In this document: piece by piece, positions 7,009-15,836 of the stretch
Layout: the number at the start of each line of letters is the position of its first letter
Numbering within the stretch: the first letter of the stretch is position 1
From: a virus
IMG/VR virus record: IMGVR_UViG_3300037090_000125
Location: 1-52,313 of that record
Reading direction: 5' to 3' (one strand)
DNA: 52,313 nucleotides
Program-made: the position numbers and the translations under genes
The notes under the pieces: model-generated
Databases searched by the model: none
Told to the model about the DNA's origin: nothing
Seen by the model: the letters and a program-made list of their open reading frames with translations, nothing else

Positions 7009-7244
7009 CTAGCCCTCCCGTCGTTCATGACATCCATTGCCGCTGCGCCAAGGCCTACTGGTTCGATTAGGGGTTTGTCTTTTTTCTTCCGTGCCTGATG
7101 GAGGTTGTTCATGGCCGCAAGAAGCATATCCATAGCCAAGTCGAGGTTATCCGGAATGCCGATTTGAAGCGTGCGGTTAGAAAGTGCGTGAATCACTACT
7201 TCGGCTTCGATTGTCGGTGCTGGGATTTTGGGTTGATTGCTCAC
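7005..7244 (-). CDS. Hypothetical protein, 79 aa
   Basis: Not recognised. It has a central helix LDLAMDMLLAAMNNLHQARKK and a Gly-Ala rich tail. It directly follows the portal gene, overlapping it by four bases (ATGA), and overlaps the next gene in the same way. Confidence 0.6.
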   Translation of the reverse strand: MSNQPKIPAPTIEAEVVIHALSNRTLQIGIPDNLDLAMDMLLAAMNNLHQARKKKDKPLIEPVGLGAAAMDVMNDGRAR

Positions 7245-9448
7245 TGTTGTGCTCCTTGTGGCATCGCTTGAGGTTGTCCTTGTGGCTGCCCCTGCCCGCC
7301 GCCTGCGAGCATCATCGGGCCTCCCTGTTTAAAGATTTTATCTGCGCTTGCACTTACTTCTTCGGGTATCCCCGCCTTCATCATGGCCGCTAAGGTCTGG
7401 TTCGCCGGTTTTACCTGTGGGAATAGCCGCTCAAATTCTTTTTCCGGCATGGCGATTATCTTTATCAAAGCGTCCAACAACTCCGGCTTGAGCTCCACTT
7501 GCATACCGGAGTTAAACATCCCGGTTTTCTGTAGCCTTTGAGCCGCCTGCATGAGAGGACCGCGTGCCTTCCTTGCAAGTATCTGGTCGCGGTTCGGCAC
7601 GTTGAAAATGTCAAGGATCGCTTCAGCATCGAGGAATCCGCCAGAGGCGAGCTTTAGCCACATTTCGCGCTTAGCCGATTTGCTTTGCGGTAATGTACTG
7701 CCGGCCTCAACGTTGAACGCGTATTGACCCTGGAACTGTTCGGCCACACCACGGAAGGCTATCGCCTCTTCGCCCTGACCGCCGGATAGTTTGATTTTCT
7801 TTTCAAACGAATACCAGTTCTGGCCGAGGCTTATATACATACGCCCTTGCTCTTCAAGGGACGTATCGAGGTTTCTGATCTTCTCGCGGAGAACAGATTG
7901 AGCTTTCTCCTGCAGGGCGGCAATGGCCGCAAATGCGGTTATCCCTTGTGCTCCCCGGCCTTCGGTTACATCGGTCAGGCCCGTAATGATATCTATGAAC
8001 TTCATGAGAAGCTCGATATACGCCCCGTAGTCGGTTGGGAGGTTCGGGACTTCCAGATACCGGATGAGAGCGGCCGCCGTCATTGTGGGCTCCCACACGC
8101 GCTCGGGCAGGTTGTTTATCTGCCTTTTCTCGAGTCCGGAGCCTTTCGGGTTGATAATCGGGGGCAGGCAGGCTGCATCCAAGTGAGAGCCGACTTTTGT
8201 AATCTTTTTGGCTATCTCGATTACAAGCGGTTCGATTTGCTCAATGATCGACAATCCGTATTCGGATAGACCGTCCGAGTAGCTGAGGCGCTTGAAAAAG
8301 GGAAACTTATCCCAAAGGTAACAGTCGGCGGCCTTCTCGAGCGGGAGTTGCGGGTTTATGCTTGGATTCGGCAGATCGTCTAAAACCAGATCGCCCTTGT
8401 TCGTAACGCGAATCCGGCGGAGAAATCCGGGGTATTTTGATTCCTGGTGAGGCTCGGCCTGCTTGATCGCCAACTGCATGGCCGGTTGTCCCGTCATGGG
8501 ATCAATCGCCGGTTGACCGCTCATTGGATCGATTACGGGTTGGGGTTCGAGATAAAGTAAATCGTTCGGGTTCGGCTTCCCGCTCGACCTTTTGCCCGTT
8601 ACCGGGTTCACCCACACGAAGGTGTAGTCTTTTACCCAGCAGGTAACGACGAGGGCCTTCTGAATACCGTAATTTTCTGTCTCGCTGGTGTGCTTATCAA
8701 CGGGCTTAAAGCTGTCGCCACCCACGCCTTGCGGGTATCCCGATTGCAGGTAGGGCCGGATGGTTTTCTGACTGACGTTGCCCCGCGTCTCGCGCCGATC
8801 TTCGCCGAGATTATTCGAAAACTGGGTATCGGATTTGACTTTTCCCTCGACGCCGGGGATTTGCCGATAGATCGTGTCTAACTCTATGGCCTCCATCTTA
8901 AAAAGCATGGGGGCCTTTTGGATGTCGATGTATCCCGGCCAGAGCACCGTTCCAAAGTTATCACCCAGAACTGTTTCTATTTCCCCCATGCCCCCGGCAA
9001 GCTCAGGATCGAACCTCATTTCGTCGGTCTGACAGCCGTAAAGCTCTGAGAGTCCCACCGATTCCTGAAGTGTGTTTTGCTGCCGGGTTGCGTCCCACCA
9101 TTCCTCGTAAGCCGCCTGCCAAGCGTTCGCCGCCTGGTCGCCAGCTTCGCCTCGGGGTTCGATGGATGCCTGCGGTTCGTTGTCGGTAAGTTCGGCCTTG
9201 AGCTTGTTCACCGTCTTGAAGAACAGATTGACGGGCACCTGTGTGATTTTGGGCTTGGGGTTTTTGAAGAACCGATTGCGGTACAGCTCGTGGTTGTGGC
9301 GCCATACGTCCGTTATGCCCAAGGTCTCGCGGTACTTCAGGGCAAACTTGAGCTTGCCCCACACCCACGCCCCCACGTTTTCAGAACCTTCCGGGGGCGG
9401 GGCAAGACGCCATGATTCCCAATCGGCGGATTTGGACGTTGCAGGCAT
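7241..9448 (-). CDS. Portal protein (P22-like)
   Basis: The 735-residue length and sequence fit P22-type portal proteins, which form the dodecameric DNA gate of short-tailed phages. The N terminus has NHELYRNRFF and VNLFFKTVNKLKAELTDNEP, and then LGDNFGTVLWPGYIDIQKAP, motifs usual in this family. Residues about 440 to 600 carry long helices, and the C terminus is Gln, Pro and Gly rich. The gene lies in the expected place between terminase and scaffold. A GAGGAT box precedes the ATG. Small coupled genes follow on both sides. Confidence 0.9.
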   Translation of the reverse strand: MPATSKSADWESWRLAPPPEGSENVGAWVWGKLKFALKYRETLGITDVWRHNHELYRNRFFKNPKPKITQVPVNLFFKTVNKLKAELTDNEPQASIEPRGEAGDQAANAWQAAYEEWWDATRQQNTLQESVGLSELYGCQTDEMRFDPELAGGMGEIETVLGDNFGTVLWPGYIDIQKAPMLFKMEAIELDTIYRQIPGVEGKVKSDTQFSNNLGEDRRETRGNVSQKTIRPYLQSGYPQGVGGDSFKPVDKHTSETENYGIQKALVVTCWVKDYTFVWVNPVTGKRSSGKPNPNDLLYLEPQPVIDPMSGQPAIDPMTGQPAMQLAIKQAEPHQESKYPGFLRRIRVTNKGDLVLDDLPNPSINPQLPLEKAADCYLWDKFPFFKRLSYSDGLSEYGLSIIEQIEPLVIEIAKKITKVGSHLDAACLPPIINPKGSGLEKRQINNLPERVWEPTMTAAALIRYLEVPNLPTDYGAYIELLMKFIDIITGLTDVTEGRGAQGITAFAAIAALQEKAQSVLREKIRNLDTSLEEQGRMYISLGQNWYSFEKKIKLSGGQGEEAIAFRGVAEQFQGQYAFNVEAGSTLPQSKSAKREMWLKLASGGFLDAEAILDIFNVPNRDQILARKARGPLMQAAQRLQKTGMFNSGMQVELKPELLDALIKIIAMPEKEFERLFPQVKPANQTLAAMMKAGIPEEVSASADKIFKQGGPMMLAGGGQGQPQGQPQAMPQGAQQ

Positions 9449-9504
9449 ATCCTCATCGTGGGACGGGGTACGCTGAGCTTGGTCCGTTGCTGGATAGTTG
9501 TCAG

Positions 9505-9678
9505 CTATGTGTTTGCTTGATCGTCAAGCGATTCGGTCCTTTCCTTGAGAAAGCAAGAGAATGGATATTCTCCGAACCTCCAGCCATTGTGCTTCAATTC
9601 CTCGTACCAAAGTTGCCGAAGATTCTTTTGTGCATTATCAAGCCGGTGCTTGATTGCATCCAGTTCGCGTTCTGTCAT
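9505..9678 (-). CDS. Hypothetical protein, 57 aa
   Basis: This short gene starts MTERELDAIK and ends before the portal. It is helical with Trp, Glu and Lys (RQLWYEELKHNGW). Its ATG overlaps the TGA of the gene at 9675 (ATGA), which supports coding. Function unknown. Confidence 0.65.
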   Translation of the reverse strand: MTERELDAIKHRLDNAQKNLRQLWYEELKHNGWRFGEYPFSCFLKERTESLDDQANT

Positions 9679-9842
9679 CTCTGCGGCCTCCCCGGTTCGG
9701 CCCTTTCGATTTTAAACGTGTATTCGCTGCCGGAAAGATTTTTAAGATCTTCGGCTATTTCTCGGCGGAGTTTCCGGGAAAATTCTTCACAAAGTTTGCC
9801 GAAGTGTTCCTCGCAATTCTCCATGAACTCTTCACGCGTCAT
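9675..9842 (-). CDS. Hypothetical protein, 55 aa
   Basis: It starts MTREEFMENC and is strongly charged, with a predicted helix FGKLCEEFSRKLRREIAEDL. Its stop overlaps the start of the next gene. No family recognised. Confidence 0.6.
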   Translation of the reverse strand: MTREEFMENCEEHFGKLCEEFSRKLRREIAEDLKNLSGSEYTFKIERAEPGRPQR

Positions 9843-9844
9843 TA

Positions 9845-9991
9845 CTAAACCTTCTCTCGCAAGCCATCCTTACCATTCGCATATTTTGGCCTGATGCCCT
9901 TTTTCTTGCGCTTCTTCACGCTTTTGGGCGGAGCGCCAGCCGCACGCCATTCCTTGTTTTTCTCACCGCTTGTCGTGCTTTCGTCTTTCAT
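9845..9991 (-). CDS. Hypothetical basic protein, 48 aa
   Basis: It starts MKDEST and has a very basic middle (KSVKKRKKKGIRPKY), so nucleic-acid binding is possible. It overlaps the end of the gene at 9963 by 29 bases. No family recognised. Confidence 0.55.
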   Translation of the reverse strand: MKDESTTSGEKNKEWRAAGAPPKSVKKRKKKGIRPKYANGKDGLREKV

Positions 9992-10334
9992 GATTGTTTG
10001 CCTTTCCGGGTTTGAATTGGTCTATACCAAATTGCTCGATGGTGCCCGTCTTTATGTCCGTCCAGTCTACCAGCTTCAGGAATCTCGCGTCGGGGTAGTC
10101 TCGCATCTTAATGCGTCCGGACAGAACCCCGTCCCTATGCTCAAACGGAGGGCCGCCGCATCCAGGGCAGGTAAGCTCCATATTGACGGGTCCGGGCGGG
10201 AATATCCAGGTCCGAGAATGAATGCAGTCCACGCTCACCGGGAACATGTCCGAATGAAACGGGAAGTCGAGAAGGTCCGTATCGACCGAGAACTCAAAGC
10301 CTTCGCACTTATCGCAATATGCAGGAATAATCAT
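9963..10334 (-). CDS. Hypothetical Cys-rich protein, 123 aa
   Basis: The N terminus has YCDKCEGF and the middle LTCPGCGGPPFEH, two CxxC pairs that could bind zinc. The sequence between them is hydrophobic and beta-like. The C-terminal tail is basic. It overlaps the gene upstream by four bases. Confidence 0.6.
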   Translation of the reverse strand: MIIPAYCDKCEGFEFSVDTDLLDFPFHSDMFPVSVDCIHSRTWIFPPGPVNMELTCPGCGGPPFEHRDGVLSGRIKMRDYPDARFLKLVDWTDIKTGTIEQFGIDQFKPGKANNHERRKHDKR

Positions 10335-10564
10335 TTGGCCTCTTTACGTTTTAGATACATCAGCATAGGGTTGGGCCTTCCGGCAAAGTGTTCGTGCCTC
10401 GTCTTGCCACATTCACAGGGGTACCAGACGGTTGTTTGGATTTCTTTGCGATAGACCCTGCCCGTCTTGCTTATCTTGGCAGGTATCACCACGTCTACAT
10501 AATGACCTTTTCCATAGTTCACTTCTTCGAGGCAAGACTGTATTTGCGATATGTTGAGTGACAC
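10331..10564 (-). CDS. Hypothetical protein with a CxC...H motif, 77 aa
   Basis: A YPCECGKTRHEHF segment may bind a metal. The rest is mixed. The ATG shares its last base with the previous stop. No family recognised. Confidence 0.55.
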   Translation of the reverse strand: MSLNISQIQSCLEEVNYGKGHYVDVVIPAKISKTGRVYRKEIQTTVWYPCECGKTRHEHFAGRPNPMLMYLKRKEAK

Positions 10565-10980
10565 TACTTGCTCCCCTTCACGATCTGTTCCATTGTCTTG
10601 TTTATGTCGGACTTCATGCGCTCTTTTAGCTGCCGGTCTGCTTCCGCCTCTTCGGGGCTAAGTTCCGGCTCGTCGGGGCCAAGGTCTATATCGGCGGCGA
10701 AGGGTGAGGGGTGATAACCCTGCTCGTCTCCCCGCATTTCTTGTTGTTCCACTATCGCCCTCACTACTGCCTGGGCGAGTCCCGACTCCGTTGTGCCGGG
10801 GTCAAGCCCGCTTGCCGGTCTTGGCGATACCAGCCTTTCAATCACGCCTAAAAGCCGGTCCTGTGCTATCTGTGCCTGCGCCTGGATCATAATTCGGTCC
10901 ATGGCCTCGATATGCTTCGGGGTAGCAGCGTCCTTGATGGTTCTGAGCGCGTCCGCATAGAAGTCGAGAATCTTATTCAT
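10564..10980 (-). CDS. Hypothetical acidic helical protein, 138 aa
   Basis: The start at MNKILDF is chosen because its ATG overlaps the TGA of the previous gene; the open frame runs 24 codons further. The protein is helical (TPKHIEAMDRIMIQAQAQIA) and very acidic near residue 105 (DIDLGPDEPELSPEEAEAD). Function unknown; possible minor virion or scaffold-related role. Confidence 0.6.
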   Translation of the reverse strand: MNKILDFYADALRTIKDAATPKHIEAMDRIMIQAQAQIAQDRLLGVIERLVSPRPASGLDPGTTESGLAQAVVRAIVEQQEMRGDEQGYHPSPFAADIDLGPDEPELSPEEAEADRQLKERMKSDINKTMEQIVKGSK

Positions 10981-11303
10981 ATTGAGTCCTCGAATTGGCC
11001 GTAACCGTAGACTTCTAAGTCCTCGGAGGACATGGGCTTTGGAGGTTTGCAAAACTGTTCCTTCTCATACGCCACTTGCATCCATCGGTCCCACAGAAGA
11101 TTCCGGATACCGACAGCCGCCAATTCTGATCTTTCGTATCTCCATCCGCATGGGATTTTATCTTCCAGTCGTTCGAAGGATTCCAAGCTGAGCGGGACCA
11201 ACGCCCTATGTTCGAGAACGGACCTTAGTGCATCTATCTGCTCCGGAGTGGGCGGTTTGGGAACGACTACAAACACCATGCTGAACGTGACAAGTTCGGT
11301 CAT
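10977..11303 (-). CDS. Hypothetical protein, 108 aa
   Basis: Not recognised. A hydrophobic N-terminal strand (VTFSMVFVVVPKPP) leads into helices rich in Leu and Glu. It is coupled by ATGA junctions to both neighbours. Confidence 0.6.
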   Translation of the reverse strand: MTELVTFSMVFVVVPKPPTPEQIDALRSVLEHRALVPLSLESFERLEDKIPCGWRYERSELAAVGIRNLLWDRWMQVAYEKEQFCKPPKPMSSEDLEVYGYGQFEDSI

Positions 11304-11542
11304 TTGTACTCCCGCTTGAACACGAGCAACGAATCGGACTTGATGATGGTCGTAGACTTGTAATCCCAGCCCTGCTCGCCCAGCCTGTTTAGGTACGCTT
11401 CAAGCTCAGAGCCGTCTTCTATCCGCCTTTCGGCTTCGTGATCGTAGCCAGCCGTAAGGACTTTGAACTCGTATTTTTTGCCAGCAGTGCCGGATTCCTC
11501 ATGATTCATTGTATGAGTCTCAATGGCTTCTTTTTTCTTCAT
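11300..11542 (-). CDS. DUF4177-like small protein
   Basis: The 80-residue protein has the layout of the DUF4177 family: a YEFKVLTAG strand, a helix LEAYLNRLGEQGWDY, and a closing strand LLVFKREY. The family is widespread in phages and bacteria and has no known function. The gene is coupled to its neighbours. Confidence 0.6.
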   Translation of the reverse strand: MKKKEAIETHTMNHEESGTAGKKYEFKVLTAGYDHEAERRIEDGSELEAYLNRLGEQGWDYKSTTIIKSDSLLVFKREYK

Positions 11543-11949
11543 TTCACCTTCTCCAACTTGCTGACGCGCCGGTTGATCTTCTTTAGTTCGTTCCCGAGCG
11601 CCGTTATCCCCGCGAGTATCTGAGCGTTCATGTCTGGTTGCTGCACGGTTGCCTGTGCCGGTGGCTTCTCAAGCATTCCATAGTGATTCCGGTACTTGTC
11701 CCGCTCTATTGTCAGGATATTTTGAAGCATGGCGTCGCTTGTCGAGTCCCAATCGCACGAAAAGCCGGGCCGCATCTGTTGCAGTTCCGCCTTCAGTTCG
11801 TAGAAGTGATTGCTTCTTTGCTGCTCTTTGGGTTTTGCCCGTTTACTCTTCTGGAAGGGTACGCCTTCTTCCCGCAGTCTTACTGCTTTGGCAACAAACT
11901 CCTGCGGGTTGATCGCGTCGTCGATTGGTGACGTATTGGATATTGTCAT
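11539..11949 (-). CDS. Hypothetical protein with C-terminal coiled coil
   Basis: The 136-residue protein has a basic segment near residue 40 (KSKRAKPKEQQRSNHF) and a Leu/Ile heptad pattern in its last 35 residues (ILAGITALGNELKKINRRV). This suggests an oligomerising coiled coil. No family recognised. Confidence 0.55.
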   Translation of the reverse strand: MTISNTSPIDDAINPQEFVAKAVRLREEGVPFQKSKRAKPKEQQRSNHFYELKAELQQMRPGFSCDWDSTSDAMLQNILTIERDKYRNHYGMLEKPPAQATVQQPDMNAQILAGITALGNELKKINRRVSKLEKVK

Positions 11950-12398
11950 GCTGCCCTCTCTTGTAAAATTACTCCGGGATCATCCATATCTCCATCCCAT
12001 TCGATTGTGAATGCGGTTTTGCATACCGGACATTCTATTTCGTCTCGCCAATTCTTTTTAAACCGATTATCTGCAAGCTGCCCGTAACATTTCGGGCAGA
12101 AATGCTGAATCTTGGAAGCAAACGGATATTTTTTCTCCTTATATTGTTCCAGTCTATACGAAAGACTCTGAGCAAAAACTTTCATCTTCGCCCTTGCGTG
12201 ACGCAAAGCAATCATCAGTTGATCGTCCGGAATATAATTCCAATCCACACCCCACAGAAGGAGATGCTTCAGTTCGATCTTGGCCCTTCTCAACGTTTCA
12301 ATGCGCCTTGGGTTATTATACCGTTTACACTGCACCTCTTTGGGCGCATAAGGTTGTTGATTGACGATCTGAATTTTTGCGCTACCAGATTCCATCAT
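11946..12398 (-). CDS. Hypothetical protein with C-terminal zinc ribbon
   Basis: The start is placed at the first of two adjacent ATG codons, 9 bases after a strong GGGGGAGG box. An upstream Met is in frame but lacks such a site. The 150-residue protein has a helical, basic N-terminal half and a C-terminal ribbon FCPKCYGQL ... IECPVCKTAF. Nucleic-acid binding is plausible. It overlaps the end of the gene at 12382. Confidence 0.6.
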   Translation of the reverse strand: MMESGSAKIQIVNQQPYAPKEVQCKRYNNPRRIETLRRAKIELKHLLLWGVDWNYIPDDQLMIALRHARAKMKVFAQSLSYRLEQYKEKKYPFASKIQHFCPKCYGQLADNRFKKNWRDEIECPVCKTAFTIEWDGDMDDPGVILQERAA

Positions 12399-13017
12399 CA
12401 CCAGCCACCTCCCCCTCAAGGTCTAAATACTTATTGGAATACGACTCATATTCCTTTTTACCTTCGACTGTGTTGATTATGTGCTCGGCGTGCGTTGGGA
12501 TCTTCTCCTTTGCCGGAGCTCGATACCAAAGATACGCCGCGCTTACAGCATAACACAAAGCTGCCGCTGCCGGGTAATCCTGGATTCTATTGTCCTTGTC
12601 GCCCTTCAGGTCAACGATTTGTTCCTTGGCGTCCCTACCGATGGGATCATCCCCAACGTACAGCAGCTTCTCTGCGCCTAAACACTGATGGAGAATCTGA
12701 AGGTACAGTGCCGTTGCGTCCTTGGCCTCAATGTAAGGCGCCGGAGATATCGGCAGAACAAAATGATGCCAGGCCATAACGGACATGGCTCGCTTATCGA
12801 TAACATCCGAGAACCAGTCGGCGGCCTTCTGCTTCTTCCCCCAGCCCACGAGAAGGAGCACGTCCGAAGAATGGAAACTCCCCGATACCCGGAACTGCAT
12901 ATCTTCGGGCTTCCCTTCGTCGGCGCAAACATCCAGAGTCAGGGCACAACCGGAGCGTCCTGTTTTCTGCGCTGGCCATGCAAGAGCGCCAATGGATTTG
13001 AAGGGGGTTATGCTCAC
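12382..13017 (-). CDS. Hypothetical protein, 211 aa
   Basis: The protein looks globular alpha/beta, with strands LTLDVCAD, DVLLLVGWG and KLLYVGDDP and helices between. The VGDDP turn resembles nucleotide-binding loops but is not enough for a family. It lies between the large terminase and the portal in a coupled series. Confidence 0.6.
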   Translation of the reverse strand: MSITPFKSIGALAWPAQKTGRSGCALTLDVCADEGKPEDMQFRVSGSFHSSDVLLLVGWGKKQKAADWFSDVIDKRAMSVMAWHHFVLPISPAPYIEAKDATALYLQILHQCLGAEKLLYVGDDPIGRDAKEQIVDLKGDKDNRIQDYPAAAALCYAVSAAYLWYRAPAKEKIPTHAEHIINTVEGKKEYESYSNKYLDLEGEVAGDDGIW

Positions 13018-13220
13018 GCTTGTGCCTCACGTGGATGAAGAGTGACAACAATTTTGCCGAATATATTTCGGATCGAAGCGGCCCCGAACAAAGGGCAATT
13101 AAGTTTTTCAAGAACCATTGACTTATCGTCCCTTCGGCAAGCCAGGACAGCCTTTTCGATTTCTTGGATAGCGGGCTCTCTTTCCGTCTTCGTTACGGTC
13201 CATCGGGGTATTTGGCACAT
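13014..13220 (-). CDS. Hypothetical protein, 68 aa
   Basis: The start MCQIPRW is chosen because its ATG overlaps the TGA of the previous gene and a GGGAGGAG box lies upstream. The sequence has mixed helices and no known motif. Confidence 0.6.
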   Translation of the reverse strand: MCQIPRWTVTKTEREPAIQEIEKAVLACRRDDKSMVLEKLNCPLFGAASIRNIFGKIVVTLHPREAQA

Positions 13221-13414
13221 CAGGCCTTCTCCTCCCACAAATCACCGTTTGGGCCGCACTTTGCGCCTTTGACGCGAGCATAAACGCACTCTATCGGGGA
13301 GTGGTGACCATAAACAAGATCGATTCTCGCGGTTCCCTCATTATGGCAATATGCTGCGGAGGTTTCCTCGGGGCCTTCACCTATCCACTTACAGTCCTTG
13401 CACAGATACGTCAT
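13220..13414 (-). CDS. Small Cys-rich protein, 64 aa
   Basis: CKDCKW near the N terminus, a CHNEG segment, IECVYAR and a late KCGPNGDLWE give five cysteines and likely one zinc site. Proteins of this shape (CKDCKW ... C ... G.KC) are common in phages and have no known role. It follows the large terminase. Confidence 0.65.
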   Translation of the reverse strand: MTYLCKDCKWIGEGPEETSAAYCHNEGTARIDLVYGHHSPIECVYARVKGAKCGPNGDLWEEKA

Positions 13415-13427
13415 CTTAGTGATCCTT

Positions 13428-14780
13428 TCATGACCAATCCCAGCCCGTCTCTTCGGTCAACCCAAGCTCGGTAAAGCCCCACACCAGGGCCTCCATGCGG
13501 TCGGGGGAGTAGCCGGCCTTCTCTTTCGTGAAGTCATGGGTAAACTCACACTGCTGATCCTCAAGCACCGGGAATGAGCCTACATGTTTGATTCTATTCT
13601 GTTCATATAACGCGCTGATCGGTTCAGCTCTAACCACCTTGCCCCTTGAGGCGTGGACAGCCTTGTAACTGACGTTCGAATCAACGGCCCGAATGACCAT
13701 ACCGACCATTTCCCCCCCGTTATTGACTTCCCCCACTATCCGGTCGGCTTGCCACTTCTTATAGGCTGCAACGGCACGCTTTGCCCATCCAGCCGGGCCT
13801 CTTGCTTCCCCTATTTCGTCCCCGGTAGCATCCTCCAAAACGTATCCAAGGCCGTCCACTCCCAAGCCACATACAACGATTCCCGCTTCATCGGCGTCTT
13901 CGCCCGAAGTCACGTTCGGGTCGATTGCAACGACGATCCGGCGCATATCGGGGCAGGTTTTGACGCGGTTTGCATCAATATTCGTCCGGTTCCAAAGAGC
14001 GCCCGGAACATCGTCCAGGATTTCAGCGTTGAGTTCCTGCCGGCCGAGCCGGGTTCCCTCGTACTTACTGATGATCTTCTTGGCAAAAGCAGGCGCCAGG
14101 TTCTTTAGGTTCTCGTAAGTGGTCCCGCGCGTAACGTGTGTGGTCAGGTCTTTGACCAGATCTTTTATGAGTTTTATCGGCCTGGGTGTAGTGGTGAAAC
14201 ATACCTGCGGATGTTGGCCGAGCCGCAAACCAAACATGAGGTTATCGATTGCATCCTGTCCATACTTCCACTTGGCCGGCTCGTCTCCCCAGGCTGCACC
14301 GTGAGCAGGGCCGCGCAACTGGTCGGGCTTCTCCCCGCTGTAGGTCGTGGCGATAACACCGTTGGGCCATTGGACAAGCCTGCGCGATTCAATGTGAATC
14401 GGTCTGAACCCCGGTCTCGATATCGCCATTATGCCAGCTTCGCCGTGTACCATCGTGTCTCTTACATCCGCCGCCGTCTCGCCTATGAGGGCGATTCTTC
14501 CAATGAGTTTATTTTCCGCAAGGTGCCTGACCCATTCCGCACCGACTCGAGTCTTCCCAAAACCTCGACCGGCAAGTATCAGCCATGTAATCCAGTCGCC
14601 GCCAGGAAACTGCTGCTTCGGTCTTGCCCAGAAATCCCAATCGTAGTTAAGTGCGTGCGCTTGCTCAGGACTCAACTCCTTCAGTATCGCTTCCCTTTGC
14701 TCCACCGGAAGCGAGGCCAGCAATTCGGCTTGCGAGCAGTTCCTTTGCAGCGCCAACTTCTTCAAACTTGATTGGTCCAC
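13428..14780 (-). CDS. terL: Terminase large subunit
   Basis: The ATPase-nuclease motor packs DNA into the prohead. The 450-residue protein has Walker A AGRGFGKT at about residue 70, GETAADVRD, a Walker B region AAWGDEPAKW, and a coupling TTTPRP motif. The RNase H-like nuclease starts at VVAIDPN near residue 290, with later EVNNGGEM and SPDRMEALVWG. This is the terminase_6 / Terminase_6C type. The longest frame begins with GTG and overlaps the small subunit gene by 116 bases; GTG at 14705 would reduce the overlap to 41 and also precedes all motifs. Confidence 0.95.
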   Translation of the reverse strand: MDQSSLKKLALQRNCSQAELLASLPVEQREAILKELSPEQAHALNYDWDFWARPKQQFPGGDWITWLILAGRGFGKTRVGAEWVRHLAENKLIGRIALIGETAADVRDTMVHGEAGIMAISRPGFRPIHIESRRLVQWPNGVIATTYSGEKPDQLRGPAHGAAWGDEPAKWKYGQDAIDNLMFGLRLGQHPQVCFTTTPRPIKLIKDLVKDLTTHVTRGTTYENLKNLAPAFAKKIISKYEGTRLGRQELNAEILDDVPGALWNRTNIDANRVKTCPDMRRIVVAIDPNVTSGEDADEAGIVVCGLGVDGLGYVLEDATGDEIGEARGPAGWAKRAVAAYKKWQADRIVGEVNNGGEMVGMVIRAVDSNVSYKAVHASRGKVVRAEPISALYEQNRIKHVGSFPVLEDQQCEFTHDFTKEKAGYSPDRMEALVWGFTELGLTEETGWDWS

Positions 14781-15156
14781 CGTCTTTGCCTGTGTTCTCG
14801 ACGCTTTGCTTGTTCTTGTACTTTTCGGGTATAAGGTTTGTGAGTGCGCATATTACCGCTTGAGCATTCGGCGCAACGTGCTTGTAGACGATTTTCGCTA
14901 TCGATCTTTTAACGCTGATAATTCCGTCTCGCTCGACTTCCCGGAACTCTTCGGTGATATCCCTGGTGGTAAATCCGGTAATTAGTTGGCACAAAGCGGC
15001 CTCGGCCATCTTGGGAGTCGGTACGACCCTTCGAGTGCGCCTTTCGACCACATCATACGTCTTGGGCTTGGGCGGATCGAAAACCTTCCTCCACAGCTTT
15101 TCACAACGCTTGGCCTGTTCGTCCAGTTCTACGGGGTCGTACTCGTCTATCTTCAT
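14665..15156 (-). CDS. terS: Putative terminase small subunit
   Basis: The 163-residue protein lies directly before the large terminase. Residues 44 to 100 look like a helix-turn-helix region (TPKMAEAALCQLITG). ICALTNLIPEKYKNK followed by TGKDGGPI resembles the C-terminal segment of many phage terminase small subunits, where a Leu-rich helix precedes a GPI tail. It would recognise phage DNA and start packaging. The family match is by pattern only. Confidence 0.65.
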   Translation of the reverse strand: MKIDEYDPVELDEQAKRCEKLWRKVFDPPKPKTYDVVERRTRRVVPTPKMAEAALCQLITGFTTRDITEEFREVERDGIISVKRSIAKIVYKHVAPNAQAVICALTNLIPEKYKNKQSVENTGKDGGPIKFEEVGAAKELLASRIAGLASGGAKGSDTEGVES

Positions 15157-15158
15157 TG

Positions 15159-15422
15159 TTACTCGCTATCCAGCTGTCCGTCAGGCACCGCCAACTTACC
15201 GGGAACTTCGTACTTGAAGTTGAACGGATCCGAGTCGCACGGAGCGAAACCATTCTGCGCGATAACGACGAGCGTGTATGGGCCACCGACAGGAGAATCA
15301 GACAGGTCCACAATGAAACTTCCGTCTGTCTCCGGAGTAACCTTAAACGGATCGGTGCTAGGCTTACCGGATACCAGCAGCCACTTTGCGCCTTCGATTG
15401 GTTTGAATTTGAGATCTACCAT
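15159..15422 (-). CDS. Hypothetical beta-rich protein, 87 aa
   Basis: The short sequence alternates strands and turns (WLLVSGKPST, GSFIVDLSD, YTLVVIAQNG), like a small immunoglobulin-like or beta-sandwich fold. It lies between lysis and packaging genes. Function unknown. Confidence 0.6.
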   Translation of the reverse strand: MVDLKFKPIEGAKWLLVSGKPSTDPFKVTPETDGSFIVDLSDSPVGGPYTLVVIAQNGFAPCDSDPFNFKYEVPGKLAVPDGQLDSE

Positions 15423-15423
15423 A

Positions 15424-15648
15424 CTATTTTGCCTCCATAGTGCCTTCGGGCTTTGGCAACTGTTCGGGTTTACCAGTGTTTAGGTGTCCCACAAGGCCGG
15501 CAATGGCTGTGCCTGTGAGCCCTATTACGGTCGGGACGACCAGCTTGATCACATCCATGTCCTTGGTCGCCAATATTAGGATTGCGGCCACAACAAGCGC
15601 CAGGATACCCATCGTGGCAATGCACTTGATAGCCAAGTGGTTTATCAT
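15424..15648 (-). CDS. Small two-TM membrane protein (holin candidate)
   Basis: The 74-residue protein has two hydrophobic segments (about residues 9 to 28 and 34 to 56), split by a short charged loop KDMD, and a hydrophilic tail. Two-TM proteins of this size near an endolysin are often holins. A second membrane protein follows directly, so which one acts as holin cannot be decided. Confidence 0.6.
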   Translation of the reverse strand: MINHLAIKCIATMGILALVVAAILILATKDMDVIKLVVPTVIGLTGTAIAGLVGHLNTGKPEQLPKPEGTMEAK

Positions 15649-15836
15649 CTCTTTGCCGTCCCGTAGAGCCGCTGAATGACGTTAAATATGAGTTGAAAGA
15701 CTCCGTTGGCTTTGACTGCCGGTATCAGGCTCAAGGCCTCAGAGATACCCCACAAGGCGCCCAAGCAGACAACCCAAACATGAGGATCAATCTTATCTCC
15801 CAGGGCCGCAGCAATCCAGACGATGATTGATTCCAT
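15645..15836 (-). CDS. Small membrane protein, 63 aa (holin-like)
   Basis: It starts with MESIIVWIAAALG and has a central hydrophobic WVVCLGALWGISEAL segment and a basic amphipathic C terminus. It is coupled to both neighbours: its ATG overlaps a TAA upstream and its stop overlaps the next start. It may form a lysis pair with the protein at 15424. Confidence 0.6.
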   Translation of the reverse strand: MESIIVWIAAALGDKIDPHVWVVCLGALWGISEALSLIPAVKANGVFQLIFNVIQRLYGTAKR